DNA of 64,000 bases from Halobacteriovorax sp. GB3. GTDB lineage: Bacteria; Bdellovibrionota; Bacteriovoracia; Bacteriovoracales; Bacteriovoracaceae. Below the pieces are notes generated by a model. That model did not search any database. It had not been told where the DNA came from and saw only the letters and a program-made list of their open reading frames with translations. Position numbers and translations under genes: made by a program. Shown piece after piece: positions 25,649 to 34,830 of the stretch. The DNA lies in assembly GCF_028649655.1 (NCBI RefSeq), contig NZ_JAQSLN010000001.1, positions 62,001-126,000 on the forward strand, in the 5' to 3' direction. Each line of letters begins with the position of its first letter. Within the stretch, counting starts at the first letter, position 1.

Positions 25649-26310
25649 TGAAGCAACTTATCTTTGTCATCGCACTCTGCCTGATTTATGCAGGTAGTAT
25701 TGTGGTAAAAAACCAAACTTATGAGAGTAAAAAGGGAAGGGAAGTTCCAACTCTTTTCAAGTATTGGTCTGAAAATGGGACTCCAGTAGAAACAACTCAA
25801 GCAACCAAGAGGGATCTTGTGAACTACGTTATTGTAACAGGAGCTTCGGAAGGAGGTAATTTAGTCAAGGCCTTTGTTGCCCCTGACTTTGCTAGACAAA
25901 TAAAGAATGGAGCGAGAACTCTCGTTATACAGGGAAAAGAACGTATTCCAGGAGTTGTTACTTATATGACTAAAGAGGCTTCTCTTCTTTCTGGATTACA
26001 CGAGTTGCACGTTCGATTTGGAGATCATCAATTTCAAAAAGAATCAGTACGCTTTGGTGTTCAAACCGGTCTTGTTAAAGATGCTATCGTTGTTAAAAGA
26101 GAAGCGATCTCTACAAGAGGTGGTGTTGCTCACACATTTGTTGTACGTGGTGAAGTTGTGAGGAAGCAAGAAGTAAAAATTGTTGGAAGTAATGGCTTTT
26201 TCTATGCCATCGGTGAAGGACTTAATGACAGTGATAGTGTTGTTCTTAGTGATAAGAGATATCTAAAAGACAACCAGAAAGTTCTCGTTGTTGACGGGGG
26301 TGTGAAATGA
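25648..26310 (+). CDS. Short RND periplasmic adaptor-like protein
   Basis: The 220-residue protein has an N-terminal membrane anchor (about 2-18). Its position between TolC and RND genes and the C-terminal VVKREAI...VFVVRGEVVRKQEVKIV pattern identify it as a membrane-fusion protein. It is far shorter than the usual 350-400 residues: I see the beta-barrel and membrane-proximal parts but no biotinyl-lipoyl halves and no coiled-coil hairpin. No frameshift is visible and the reading frame is tightly packed (4-bp overlap with the pump), so it appears to be a naturally reduced adaptor. Confidence 0.75.
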   Translation: MKQLIFVIALCLIYAGSIVVKNQTYESKKGREVPTLFKYWSENGTPVETTQATKRDLVNYVIVTGASEGGNLVKAFVAPDFARQIKNGARTLVIQGKERIPGVVTYMTKEASLLSGLHELHVRFGDHQFQKESVRFGVQTGLVKDAIVVKREAISTRGGVAHTFVVRGEVVRKQEVKIVGSNGFFYAIGEGLNDSDSVVLSDKRYLKDNQKVLVVDGGVK

Positions 26311-29300
26311 TTGAAATGTTTGTAAAAAGACCTGCGACAACGATTATATTTATCGCAATTTTTATGGTTATGGGGCTCGTCTCAGTAGGGAACCTGATTA
26401 TTGAGCCAACGCCAAAGGTAGAGTTTCCAATTATTACTGTTCAAACGGTATATGGGGGAGCTTCTCCTGAGGAAATTGAAACGCAAGTTTTAAAAAGAAT
26501 TGAGGACGCCGTTTCTGAAATTTCTCAAATTAAGAAAATCTCTTCGGAGGCCCGTGATAGTTACGGGGTCGTTGTTATTGAGTTTTTAATTGAAGCAGAT
26601 GTCAATATCAAGTCGATTGAAGTCAAAGATAAGGTTGAGGCCATTTTAAATGACTTCCCTGATGGTGCCGATAGACCAATTGTTGCCAAATTTGACCCTC
26701 TTATTCAACCTATTGCTACTCTTGTTATTTCAAGTGACAAGCATGATGCAACTAAACTCTATGAATATGCGGACAAGAAACTAAAGACTAGATTATCAGC
26801 AATTAATGGTGTCGCCTCAGTTGATGTCTTTGGTGGAAGAATCCGTCAAATAAATGTTGAATTAGACAATAACTTACTTATTCAGAACTATCTCTCCATT
26901 CAAGATGTCATCGATTCAATTTCTAGAAAAAACTTAAACGTTCCAGGTGGATCGATTGATAGAAGAGATTCGAAAATTAGTGTTCGCTTTGTCGGTGAAT
27001 TCGCCTCTGTTGATGAAATTAAAAACCTTGAGATCGTTTCTAAAGAGGGGAAGAAATTTAACTTGGAAGATATTGCTCAGGTTACAGATTCGTTTCGCGA
27101 TGTAGATTCAATTGCAAGATTCAATGGTAAAGAAGTTGTTGGTCTTGATGTTAAGAAACTCTCTGATGGAGATGCTGTAAAGATCGTAAATAACCTTAAG
27201 GGACAACTTGATAAAGTTAGAGAAGAACTTCCAGAGGGAATGAAGCTTGAACTTGCAGTTGATACAACAAAAATTACGCTTGATGATACCATTGGAACGA
27301 TCAATAGTATCCTTCTTGGGATTGTCCTAACGGTTGCCATTCTTTTGATCTTCCTTGGTGATTGGAGAGGGGCCATCATTGCGGCGGTTGTTATTCCAAC
27401 TTCTGTTATCTCAACTCTCTTTATTATGGATATGTCGAGCTTCTCAATTAACGTCATGTCACTTCTCGCTTTTGGGACGTGTCTTGGAACACTGATTGCT
27501 AACGCTTTGATTATTATTGAAAACGTCTATAAACATTTAAAGCTTGGAAAAGACTCTCAACAGGCCGCTGTTGATGGAACAAAAGAAGTTCTTTTGGCAA
27601 TCTTTGCTTCTTCAGGGACAAACCTCGTTGTCTTTACACCTCTTGCCTTTATGGGAGGGATTGTCGGACAATTTATGGTTCAATTTGGTATGACTGTTGT
27701 CTATGCAACAATCTTTTCTATCTTGGCCTCTGTTACTTTAACTCCTATGCTTTGTTCTTTATTACTTAAAGATCCAGCGAAGTTAAAAGGACCATTTCCT
27801 GCTCTTTCTAGAGTTACAGATCGTGTAATTGATTGGCTTTTAAAGCAATATAGAGTCTTTTTTGATTTCATGATGAAAAGACCAATTATCTCAATCATCG
27901 TTTGTGTTGGATTTTTTCTAACGATCGTCTTTCCCGCAAAACATCTCGGATCAGAGTTTGTTCCTAAATCAGATAGAGATAACTTCTTTGTCTCTGTTGT
28001 AATGCCAGATGGAACTCCAGTAGAGCGCAGTGGTGAAGTGATCGAAGAGATTGAAAAAATTGTTAACACTTATTCTGAAGTAGATAGTACTCTTGCCAAT
28101 ATTGGATATGACGGAGAGGAAAAAGCACGTCTCACAGTAAACCTTATTCCAGCAGATCAAAGAAAGAGAAGTTATAAGGATCTTATTGATGATGTTCTTC
28201 CAAAATTAACAAAAATTCCCGAAGCCGAAATCATTCTCTCTGGTGGAGAGAGATCAGCAAGTAATCAAGGTGATGTCACTATTGATGTTCGTGGGGATGA
28301 TTTTAAATCAATGAGTGAAGCCGCAGAGAAAATGAAGCAGATTATGGCCGAAACGGGATACTTTGGTGCCATTGAAAGTTCATTTCGAGTACCAAAAATG
28401 GAAATCCGCTTTAGTCCAGATCCAAAGAAAGTGATCGGACAGCGCTTAACAAACGTTCAAGTTGGTAGTGTTATTCGTGCGCTTGTCAATGGAAATGATA
28501 ATGCTGTCTATAAAGAAGGTGGAGAAGAATATGATATCAATGTTACTCTCGCTCCTGACTTTAAGGGAAATATTGAAGACTTCGATAGATTCCTAATTCA
28601 CGGTAAAGATGGACTAATTCCAATATCATCTCTTGGTAAAATTGATTTTACTGAAGCAACTTCACCACTTAAGCGTCGTGATAAAAGCCGTATCATTCAA
28701 TTAAACGGTTACCTTGTTAAGTCAACTTCTGGTGCTGTTATGGGAGAGCTAACTAAAAAGTTTGAAGAAGCAAAATTTCCAGACACTGTTAGCTATGCTT
28801 ATACTGGAACAGCTGAAAACCAAGAAGAGTCATCGCGTGAACTTGGAAAAGCATTTATGCTAGCTGTTGTTCTAACGTATATGCTTCTTGTTGCAATTCT
28901 AAACTCATTTGTTTTCCCTCTTTCGATCGGTTCATCAATTGTAACTTCTTTTCTAGGATCATTTTTATTGATGTTCTATACAGAGCAATCAATGAATATT
29001 GGTTCCATGATGGCCATGGTTATGGTCGTTGGTCTAGCAGTTAACAATGCCATTCTTCTCATTGAATTTGCACAGCAAAAGCTCAGTGAAGGTCTTGATA
29101 TCAAAGAGGCTCTGTGGCTTGGTGCTAAGGAAAAGCTCAAACCAATCCTCATGACTTCAATTGCCATTATTGCAGGAACACTTCCTCAGCTTTTCTCTCT
29201 GGATAAGATGAAATCAGCAATGGGTGCCGTTGTCATTGGTGGTATGATCGGATCAATTGTCTTTACTTATTTTCTTGTACCTGTCGTTCACTACGTTGTG

Positions 29301-29360
29301 TATAAGATAAAAGAATGGTTTAGTGGATTAAAATCAAAAACAGTAGAAACGCAATCTTAA
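26307..29360 (+). CDS. RND-family efflux pump, AcrB-like, without proton-relay residues
   Basis: The 1017-residue inner-membrane pump has TM1 near 10-30, two large periplasmic loops and the duplicated 12-TM layout. Family landmarks include VYGGASPEEIE, AIVIPTSV-like AAVVIPTSVIST, and KLKPILMTS. The TM4 pair that is Asp-Asp in AcrB (VDDAIVVVEN) reads IANALIIIEN here (Ala398, Asn399), and the TM10 Lys (SAKNAI) reads AVNNAI (Asn913). The classic proton path is therefore missing. Substrates may be drugs, lipids or secreted products. A terminator follows at 29366. Confidence 0.92.
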   Translation: MIEMFVKRPATTIIFIAIFMVMGLVSVGNLIIEPTPKVEFPIITVQTVYGGASPEEIETQVLKRIEDAVSEISQIKKISSEARDSYGVVVIEFLIEADVNIKSIEVKDKVEAILNDFPDGADRPIVAKFDPLIQPIATLVISSDKHDATKLYEYADKKLKTRLSAINGVASVDVFGGRIRQINVELDNNLLIQNYLSIQDVIDSISRKNLNVPGGSIDRRDSKISVRFVGEFASVDEIKNLEIVSKEGKKFNLEDIAQVTDSFRDVDSIARFNGKEVVGLDVKKLSDGDAVKIVNNLKGQLDKVREELPEGMKLELAVDTTKITLDDTIGTINSILLGIVLTVAILLIFLGDWRGAIIAAVVIPTSVISTLFIMDMSSFSINVMSLLAFGTCLGTLIANALIIIENVYKHLKLGKDSQQAAVDGTKEVLLAIFASSGTNLVVFTPLAFMGGIVGQFMVQFGMTVVYATIFSILASVTLTPMLCSLLLKDPAKLKGPFPALSRVTDRVIDWLLKQYRVFFDFMMKRPIISIIVCVGFFLTIVFPAKHLGSEFVPKSDRDNFFVSVVMPDGTPVERSGEVIEEIEKIVNTYSEVDSTLANIGYDGEEKARLTVNLIPADQRKRSYKDLIDDVLPKLTKIPEAEIILSGGERSASNQGDVTIDVRGDDFKSMSEAAEKMKQIMAETGYFGAIESSFRVPKMEIRFSPDPKKVIGQRLTNVQVGSVIRALVNGNDNAVYKEGGEEYDINVTLAPDFKGNIEDFDRFLIHGKDGLIPISSLGKIDFTEATSPLKRRDKSRIIQLNGYLVKSTSGAVMGELTKKFEEAKFPDTVSYAYTGTAENQEESSRELGKAFMLAVVLTYMLLVAILNSFVFPLSIGSSIVTSFLGSFLLMFYTEQSMNIGSMMAMVMVVGLAVNNAILLIEFAQQKLSEGLDIKEALWLGAKEKLKPILMTSIAIIAGTLPQLFSLDKMKSAMGAVVIGGMIGSIVFTYFLVPVVHYVVYKIKEWFSGLKSKTVETQS

Positions 29361-29365
29361 ATAAG

Positions 29366-29393
29366 AAGGCCCTCATTATGAGGGCCTTTTTTA
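29366..29393. terminator. Terminator of the efflux operon
   Basis: A near-perfect palindrome, AAGGCCCTCAT / ATGAGGGCCTT, is followed by a T run on the + strand; it ends at the stop codon of the convergent reductase gene. Confidence 0.85.
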
Positions 29394-30110
29394 TATTGCT
29401 GAATCTAGTTTCTTATTCTTTTTGTGCTCTTCATCTTTTAGTCCATTTTGCCAATAGCTACTGATGTACTTATCTACAAGTTCGCTTTGAATCTCTTTAA
29501 CAAGTTTTCTCATGGGAAGAACTTTATTTCTCTCGGCTGCACACCACAAAATCTTTTCGCTCGAAGTATCGTTGAAAAACTCTTCAAAGAGATTTACAAA
29601 AACCATTTGATCATCAGACTCATTCATAGAAAGCAGGTGAGTATTTGGAAGTGAAATATATTTTGAGAAGTAGTGTTGTATTTCTTCTTTGCTCCCTTCT
29701 AATCCAATGTAGAGATTCGCTTTTGATTGAGATTGAAGAAGTCGCTCAAGTTGAACACGAATGGCGGGAAACGCTGTTCTATCACCTAGAAAGTAATAAT
29801 CATCACCGTTTAAAGAGATATTAGCAGCAGGGCCCGGTCCCATAAATTGAAACTCGTCACCAATCTTGCAATCGCGTGCCCATGTGGCCATTTTTCCCTC
29901 TCTTCCATGGTCGACGAAATCAAGAGTCATTGTAGAATCCGTCTCATCTACTTTGCTGATACTTACAGTTCTTTTTGTTTCACTAATTGAGTCAACCCAT
30001 TTTACATAGCCGCCAAGATCTTTGTTTGTGATTACATCCCCCTCAAAAGAGGCAGTAATTGAAATAAACCCGTTGACCTGTATTTTATTCTTTATGATTG
30101 CTTTATTCAT
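29391..30110 (-). CDS. Siderophore-interacting (ferric reductase) family protein
   Basis: The 239-residue protein matches the SIP flavoprotein family. RTVSI is at the FAD-binding RxYTV position, followed by FVDHGREGKMATWA and GDEFQFMGPG, then YFLGDRTAFPAI (the family's GDETALPAI) and the C-terminal SSYWQNG (family GYWRxG). These enzymes use NAD(P)H to reduce ferric siderophores in the cytoplasm. Asp-Glu in the GDET motif reads Asp-Arg here. The terminal KNKKLDSAI is a basic tail. No Fur-type site was confirmed upstream. Confidence 0.85.
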   Translation of the reverse strand: MNKAIIKNKIQVNGFISITASFEGDVITNKDLGGYVKWVDSISETKRTVSISKVDETDSTMTLDFVDHGREGKMATWARDCKIGDEFQFMGPGPAANISLNGDDYYFLGDRTAFPAIRVQLERLLQSQSKANLYIGLEGSKEEIQHYFSKYISLPNTHLLSMNESDDQMVFVNLFEEFFNDTSSEKILWCAAERNKVLPMRKLVKEIQSELVDKYISSYWQNGLKDEEHKKNKKLDSAI

Positions 30111-30288
30111 ATTTTACCTTCCATTGTTATTCATCATATCGAGGAAGTTTGCCATAGTCAAACTTATGTTTTGTTAGTGATACAATGACTCTATTGTTTC
30201 CTACTCGTTAATGATTCGTTTCTCATTATGCCATTTATCGGAAAGATTCCCTAGACTAAAATAAATCAAAAGTCGCTAGGAGGCTAAG

Positions 30289-31338
30289 ATGAAATCAGTT
30301 TTAAAGTCATTGTCACTAAGTAGTTTATTACTTTTTACAGCTTGCTCGAGCAATTATGTATCAAAAGGGGAGCATATGGAATTAACAACAGAATGGGATA
30401 AAACATTTGGAAAAAGTGAACTTGTGATTCACAAGAAAGTTACTTTTAAAAATAGATATGGAATTACACTTGTTGGGGATCTTTATACACCAAAATCAAA
30501 GCAAGGTAAGTTACCGGCGCTTGCAATTAGTGGGCCTTACGGTGCGGTAAAAGAACAGTCATCAGGTCTTTATGCTCAAACTATGGCAGAAAGAGGATTT
30601 GTCGCATTGGCCTTTGACCCATCTTATACGGGGGAAAGTGGGGGAGAGCCACGTAATGTATCTTCACCTGATATTAATACAGAAGATTTTAGTGCAGCAG
30701 TTGATTACTTAGGGATTCAAGAGAATATTGATCGCGAGAAAATTGGGATTATTGGAATTTGTGGACTTGGTGGAATGAGTTTAAATGCAGCTGCTGTCGA
30801 TAAGAGAATTAAAGCAGTCGTGACAACAAGTATGTATGATATGACGAGAGTTATGTCGAAGGGCTATTATGATTCAATGTCACTTGCCGACAGAACAAAG
30901 GCCTTAGAACAGCTTGGCAGAGAACGCTGGAAAGATGCTGAGGCGAAAGAATATAGACTAAGTGGTCAAGGATTACCGGATAAATTAACAGGTGAAGAGC
31001 CTCTTTTTGTTCAACAATATTTTGATTACTATAAAACTCCAAGAGGTTTTCATCCACGATCTATTAACTCAAATAGCTCATGGACAGCAACGAATTCGCT
31101 TTCTTTTATGAATATGCCAATTCTAAGTTATGTAAAAGAAATCGCTCCTCGTCCAATTCTAATTATTGCTGGAGATGAAGCACACTCAAAGTATTTTAGT
31201 GAAGATATCTATAAAGCAGCAGCGAAACCAAAAGAGCTAATGATTTTACCAAAGATTAATCATACAGACCTTTATGATAAAACAGATATTATCCCTTTTG
31301 ATAAGATCACAAACTTTTTTAATCAAAATCTGAAATAA
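30289..31338 (+). CDS. Alpha/beta-hydrolase lipoprotein
   Basis: The 349-residue protein has a lipoprotein signal (LLFTACSSN, Cys19). The fold is the alpha/beta hydrolase type seen in YcjY and dienelactone-hydrolase relatives: GDLYTPKSKQGKLPALAISG, AFDPSYTGESGGEPR, a nucleophile elbow GICGLGGMS with Cys where many hydrolases have Ser, a likely acid in AGDEAHS, and the catalytic His in KINHTDLYD. The substrate is unknown. TAGGAGG lies 6 bases before the ATG. An exporter and an SDR gene follow on the same strand. Confidence 0.82.
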   Translation: MKSVLKSLSLSSLLLFTACSSNYVSKGEHMELTTEWDKTFGKSELVIHKKVTFKNRYGITLVGDLYTPKSKQGKLPALAISGPYGAVKEQSSGLYAQTMAERGFVALAFDPSYTGESGGEPRNVSSPDINTEDFSAAVDYLGIQENIDREKIGIIGICGLGGMSLNAAAVDKRIKAVVTTSMYDMTRVMSKGYYDSMSLADRTKALEQLGRERWKDAEAKEYRLSGQGLPDKLTGEEPLFVQQYFDYYKTPRGFHPRSINSNSSWTATNSLSFMNMPILSYVKEIAPRPILIIAGDEAHSKYFSEDIYKAAAKPKELMILPKINHTDLYDKTDIIPFDKITNFFNQNLK

Positions 31339-31401
31339 AATACTCTCAAAGCTCTGATCTTTATCGATCAGAGCTTCTCTTCAAATGTTCAAGGTAATGA
31401 A

Positions 31402-32583
31402 ATGAATAACAAGAACTCGTGGATGGGGATTTGGGCCCTTGCTTTAGGTGTTAGTGGTATCATGATTGGAGAGTTTCTTCCATCTGGACTTCTAACTCCA
31501 ATGGCCAATGATTTAAATATAACTGAAGGAGTTGCGGGGCAGACTGTTACTGTGACATCAATCTTTGCTGTTGTCGCAAGTTTATTGTCTGCTTATCTCT
31601 CTAGGAGGTTTGATAGAAAGAATGTCCTAATCTTTTTTTCATTTTTAACGATGATATCAAGTTTGATTGTGGGAGCTTTTTCAAATTATCAATTTATTCT
31701 CTTTGGAAGAGTGCTCCTAGGAATTGCTCTTGGAGGCTTTTGGTCGATGGCAACAGCAATAGCGCTTCGACTTGTTGAAGAAGAGAATGTTCCAAAAGCA
31801 CTAGGAATTATCTTTGGTAGCGCATCTTTCTCCGGAATGATGGCGGCACCCCTCGGAAGCTTTTTAGGGGAACTCATTGGATGGAGAAATGTTTTTTACT
31901 TAAACTCTTTTGTTTCCATAATTGGTTTGTTCATGATCATTTTCTTTTTGCCAAAATTGCGACCAATAAATGAAGTAAAGCTTAGAACCATAATCGATGT
32001 TATGAAGCTGCCTTATGTGAAAGTTGGGATGTTTGCAATTGCTCTCGTTTTTGGGGGCCGATTTGGGATTATCACTTATCTAAGACCATATTTAGAGCAA
32101 TTAATGAATCTTTCGGCCAATGAAGTCTCATCTATGTTTTTAATTTTTGATTTCTCCTATTTTATGGGAAGTATTATCATTTCAAAACATGTCGCAAAGA
32201 ACTTAGGTCTCTCCATGACGTTATCTCCTTTGCTATTGTCATTAGTGGGGATTTCACTCCTTTTTACAGTTCACTCCCTTGCTTTAACTTCTGTTCTTAT
32301 TTGTCTTTTAGGGCTTTCATATTCCCCCGTACCTGTATCGTGGTCAACATGGGGAGCTAAAATAGCACCAGAGTATACCGAGACTATTGGAGGCCTCTAT
32401 GTTTCATCTGTTCAGGTTGCAGCAGCTTTCGCGTCATATATGGGAGGGCTCGTTCTGGACTATAAAGGGCCTACGGCGGTTTTTATGATTAGTTCCTCTT
32501 CTTGGATAATTGCTGTTTTCATCGTTATACTCTTTGTTAAGACAACCTTTAAAAAAGAGTCAGTAGAACTTGTTGAGGTGTAG
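31402..32583 (+). CDS. MFS exporter, NepI/AraJ-like
   Basis: The 393-residue protein has 12 predicted TM segments. The N-half closely resembles the purine-nucleoside exporter NepI: EFLPSGLLTPMANDL, EGVAGQTVTVTSIFA, ALGGFWSMATAIALRLV, and PLGSFLGELIGWRNVF. DRKNV gives the loop 2-3 MFS motif. It is a proton-coupled drug/H+ antiporter 1 family member; purine or sugar export is inference from similarity. AAGG lies 7 bases upstream of the ATG. The SDR gene begins 3 bp after its stop, so they are co-transcribed. Confidence 0.88.
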   Translation: MNNKNSWMGIWALALGVSGIMIGEFLPSGLLTPMANDLNITEGVAGQTVTVTSIFAVVASLLSAYLSRRFDRKNVLIFFSFLTMISSLIVGAFSNYQFILFGRVLLGIALGGFWSMATAIALRLVEEENVPKALGIIFGSASFSGMMAAPLGSFLGELIGWRNVFYLNSFVSIIGLFMIIFFLPKLRPINEVKLRTIIDVMKLPYVKVGMFAIALVFGGRFGIITYLRPYLEQLMNLSANEVSSMFLIFDFSYFMGSIIISKHVAKNLGLSMTLSPLLLSLVGISLLFTVHSLALTSVLICLLGLSYSPVPVSWSTWGAKIAPEYTETIGGLYVSSVQVAAAFASYMGGLVLDYKGPTAVFMISSSSWIIAVFIVILFVKTTFKKESVELVEV

Positions 32584-32586
32584 AGA

Positions 32587-33345
32587 ATGAAAAAAAGAAT
32601 ATTTGTCACAGGTTCAACAACTGGGTTAGGGAATTTAGCTGCCAAAGCTTTAATAGAGCAAGGCCATGATGTATTTCTTCACGCAAGAAATGAAAAAAGA
32701 GCGCAAGAGGTTAGTGAGAATACTCATGGACATAAAGATATCCTCATTGGAGATCTTTCTAAGCCTAATGAGATTCAAAAACTTGCAAAAAATCTTCGAG
32801 AGCTTGGACAAATGGATTCCGTTATTCATAATGCAGGTATCTCCTATATAGATACACCTGAATATAATGAGCTTCAAATGACAAAGACATTTTGTGTGAA
32901 TGTCTTTGCTCCCTATTATTTAACAAGAAATATACAAATCCCTAAGAGGCTTGTTTACCTCTCTTCTGATCTTCACTATCAAGGGCATTTTGATCTTTCT
33001 AATCTTCAATTTGAAAAGAAGCTTTGGAATTCTGGGCAGGCCTATAATGATTCAAAACTTCTTTTGACGATGCTTGCAAAATCATTTTCTTTTGAATTTA
33101 AAGAGAGTTTTGTAAATGCTGTCGATCCAGGATGGGTTCCAACAAGAATGGGCGGAAAAAGTGCTACAGATGATTTGAAGAAGGGTTTTGAAACTCAAGT
33201 TTGGCTTTGCTCAGATAAAGACCTGTCTTGTCGGATTACTGGAAAATATTTCTTTCACAAATGTGACATAGCTCCACATGAAGCGGTAAATGATATAGAA
33301 AAAAGAAAGATGCTTCTTGATTATTTAAGTGAATTTAAAATATAG
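32587..33345 (+). CDS. Short-chain dehydrogenase/reductase
   Basis: The 252-residue NAD(P)-dependent oxidoreductase has the cofactor motif TGSTTGLG at 8-15, GDLS for adenine-ring contact, HNAGIS, the catalytic Ser in YLSSDLH, and YNDSK giving the YxxxK pair. NAVDPGWVPTRMGG is the typical post-catalytic loop. The substrate cannot be inferred. It is tightly linked to the NepI-like exporter upstream, suggesting a shared metabolite. Confidence 0.9.
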   Translation: MKKRIFVTGSTTGLGNLAAKALIEQGHDVFLHARNEKRAQEVSENTHGHKDILIGDLSKPNEIQKLAKNLRELGQMDSVIHNAGISYIDTPEYNELQMTKTFCVNVFAPYYLTRNIQIPKRLVYLSSDLHYQGHFDLSNLQFEKKLWNSGQAYNDSKLLLTMLAKSFSFEFKESFVNAVDPGWVPTRMGGKSATDDLKKGFETQVWLCSDKDLSCRITGKYFFHKCDIAPHEAVNDIEKRKMLLDYLSEFKI

Positions 33346-33371
33346 GTTTACCATGTTAATTTAATAGAAGA

Positions 33372-33447
33372 TGGAGCGCGAGACCAGGTTCGAACTGGCG
33401 ACCTCCACCTTGGCAAGGTGGCGCACTACCAACTGTGCTACTCGCGC
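33372..33447 (-). tRNA. tRNA-Gly (anticodon GCC)
   Basis: The 76-nt gene has acceptor GCGCGAG / CTCGCGC, discriminator T and an encoded CCA (33372-33374). The T arm has AGTTCGAACCT-type sequence, and the anticodon stem CCACC / GGTGG encloses loop TTGCCAA, giving GCC (reads GGC and GGT). Confidence 0.95.
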
Positions 33448-33507
33448 TTATACGATATATTTGAGAAGAATATTATTTATCGGCATTATAATTGTCAATA
33501 CGAAAAA

Positions 33508-34830
33508 TTAACCAAGATATTTTTGAAAATGTCCCTTGAGTTCAGGGTAGTCTTTTGTGGCATCAAATACGATTTGTTCAATCGCATCTTGTCTTCTGTT
33601 TAGCTCTTTAGAGGCCTCGAGCATTATTTCATAGACTTTTGGTTGCTTGATATTCTTTTTGAGAAGTTGGGTTCCAAGGCTAATAATATGCCCCTTCTTT
33701 TCTCCTGTTCGATAAAAAACTTCTAATTCTAATACCTTAAAAGAGGCCATTGTTCCAAGTTTGTCGTCGTATTGATTAAGGACATTCATGGCCTCTTTGT
33801 AGAGGGCCGAGTCCACATAGGTTTGTCCAACAGAGAGAATGATATTGGGATTAAAGTCACATGTCTCGAGAGCTTTTTTGAGGGATTTAACTCCTAGTTC
33901 TCTATTTTTGTTTTTGAGAAGGTGTTTCCCACAAAGAGCGAGACCTGCTGAGATTTGTAATTTAATTGTCGGCGATAGGTCTGGAATTTGAACAAGTACG
34001 GCCGAGATTTTTTCCAGATCTTCAAATTTTTGGTTAGCAAGAGATATTCTAATAAGGTCTGGAATAGAGTTTATTGATAGGGGATACTGATCTAAAAGAA
34101 GAGTCGCAGCATCGTAGGCATCCGCATACATTTTAAGAGATTGATAACATCTCATCAGTCCACTCAATGTTTGATAATGAGATGTATCGTTATCGAGTGC
34201 TTTTTTATACTGATCGATTGCGCCTTGGAAGTTGGATTGAACCTCTTCTATATTTCCAAGAAGAAAGTAGCTCCAAGCTTGGTCTTTACTCATTGTCAGA
34301 GACTTTTCTGCTCTTTGTTTGGCTTCATCAAATTCTTTTGTGTAAATGAGACTCTTGATTTTACAAACTTCACGATCGTAAGGTGTTTGCATGACCTTTT
34401 GCTTGAAGGCCTTCATAACTGAGCTTTGAAGCGTCTCTGTATTAAATGGCTGACAAATATAATTATCAACTTCCGTATCCAGATAGGCAGCGGCTGAGGC
34501 CTCGGAGTTATGTTTAGAGATAACCATGAAGACACAATTCTCCCTATTGGGAATGAGGTCTAAGTGCAGTTCGAGTAAGTCTTCAGCTGTTTTCTCTTTT
34601 CCAATATCTGCTGCCGTGAAGATGATTGCTGCCATTTTGTCTTTAATCACTTCTATTGCTTGGAAATAGTCAGGCACTATGTGAATATTTCCAATTGGAA
34701 ATCCAATGGCCGAGAGGACGCGCTTAATCGTTGCCCTTGTTGAAGAAGAAGGGTCAATGATAACTGCTTCTTTTCCTTTGAAGAAGTTATCAAATTTTAA
34801 TTGAAGTTTTTTAGGCACTTCTAAAGTCAT
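33508..34830 (-). CDS. Degenerate receiver plus TPR-repeat protein
   Basis: The 440-residue protein starts with a receiver-like fold (about 15-140) that keeps one acidic-pocket Asp (IIDPSSSTR). At the phospho-acceptor position it reads IIFTAADIG, and at the Lys position NYICQPF, so phosphorylation is doubtful. From about 150 to the end it is made of TPR-type helix pairs (AWSYFLLGNIEEVQSNFQGA; ALDNDTSHYQTLSGLMRCYQ). Similar REC-TPR proteins act as scaffolds. It overlaps by 4 bp the end of the 141-residue gene upstream, forming a two-gene unit. Process unknown. Confidence 0.82.
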   Translation of the reverse strand: MTLEVPKKLQLKFDNFFKGKEAVIIDPSSSTRATIKRVLSAIGFPIGNIHIVPDYFQAIEVIKDKMAAIIFTAADIGKEKTAEDLLELHLDLIPNRENCVFMVISKHNSEASAAAYLDTEVDNYICQPFNTETLQSSVMKAFKQKVMQTPYDREVCKIKSLIYTKEFDEAKQRAEKSLTMSKDQAWSYFLLGNIEEVQSNFQGAIDQYKKALDNDTSHYQTLSGLMRCYQSLKMYADAYDAATLLLDQYPLSINSIPDLIRISLANQKFEDLEKISAVLVQIPDLSPTIKLQISAGLALCGKHLLKNKNRELGVKSLKKALETCDFNPNIILSVGQTYVDSALYKEAMNVLNQYDDKLGTMASFKVLELEVFYRTGEKKGHIISLGTQLLKKNIKQPKVYEIMLEASKELNRRQDAIEQIVFDATKDYPELKGHFQKYLG

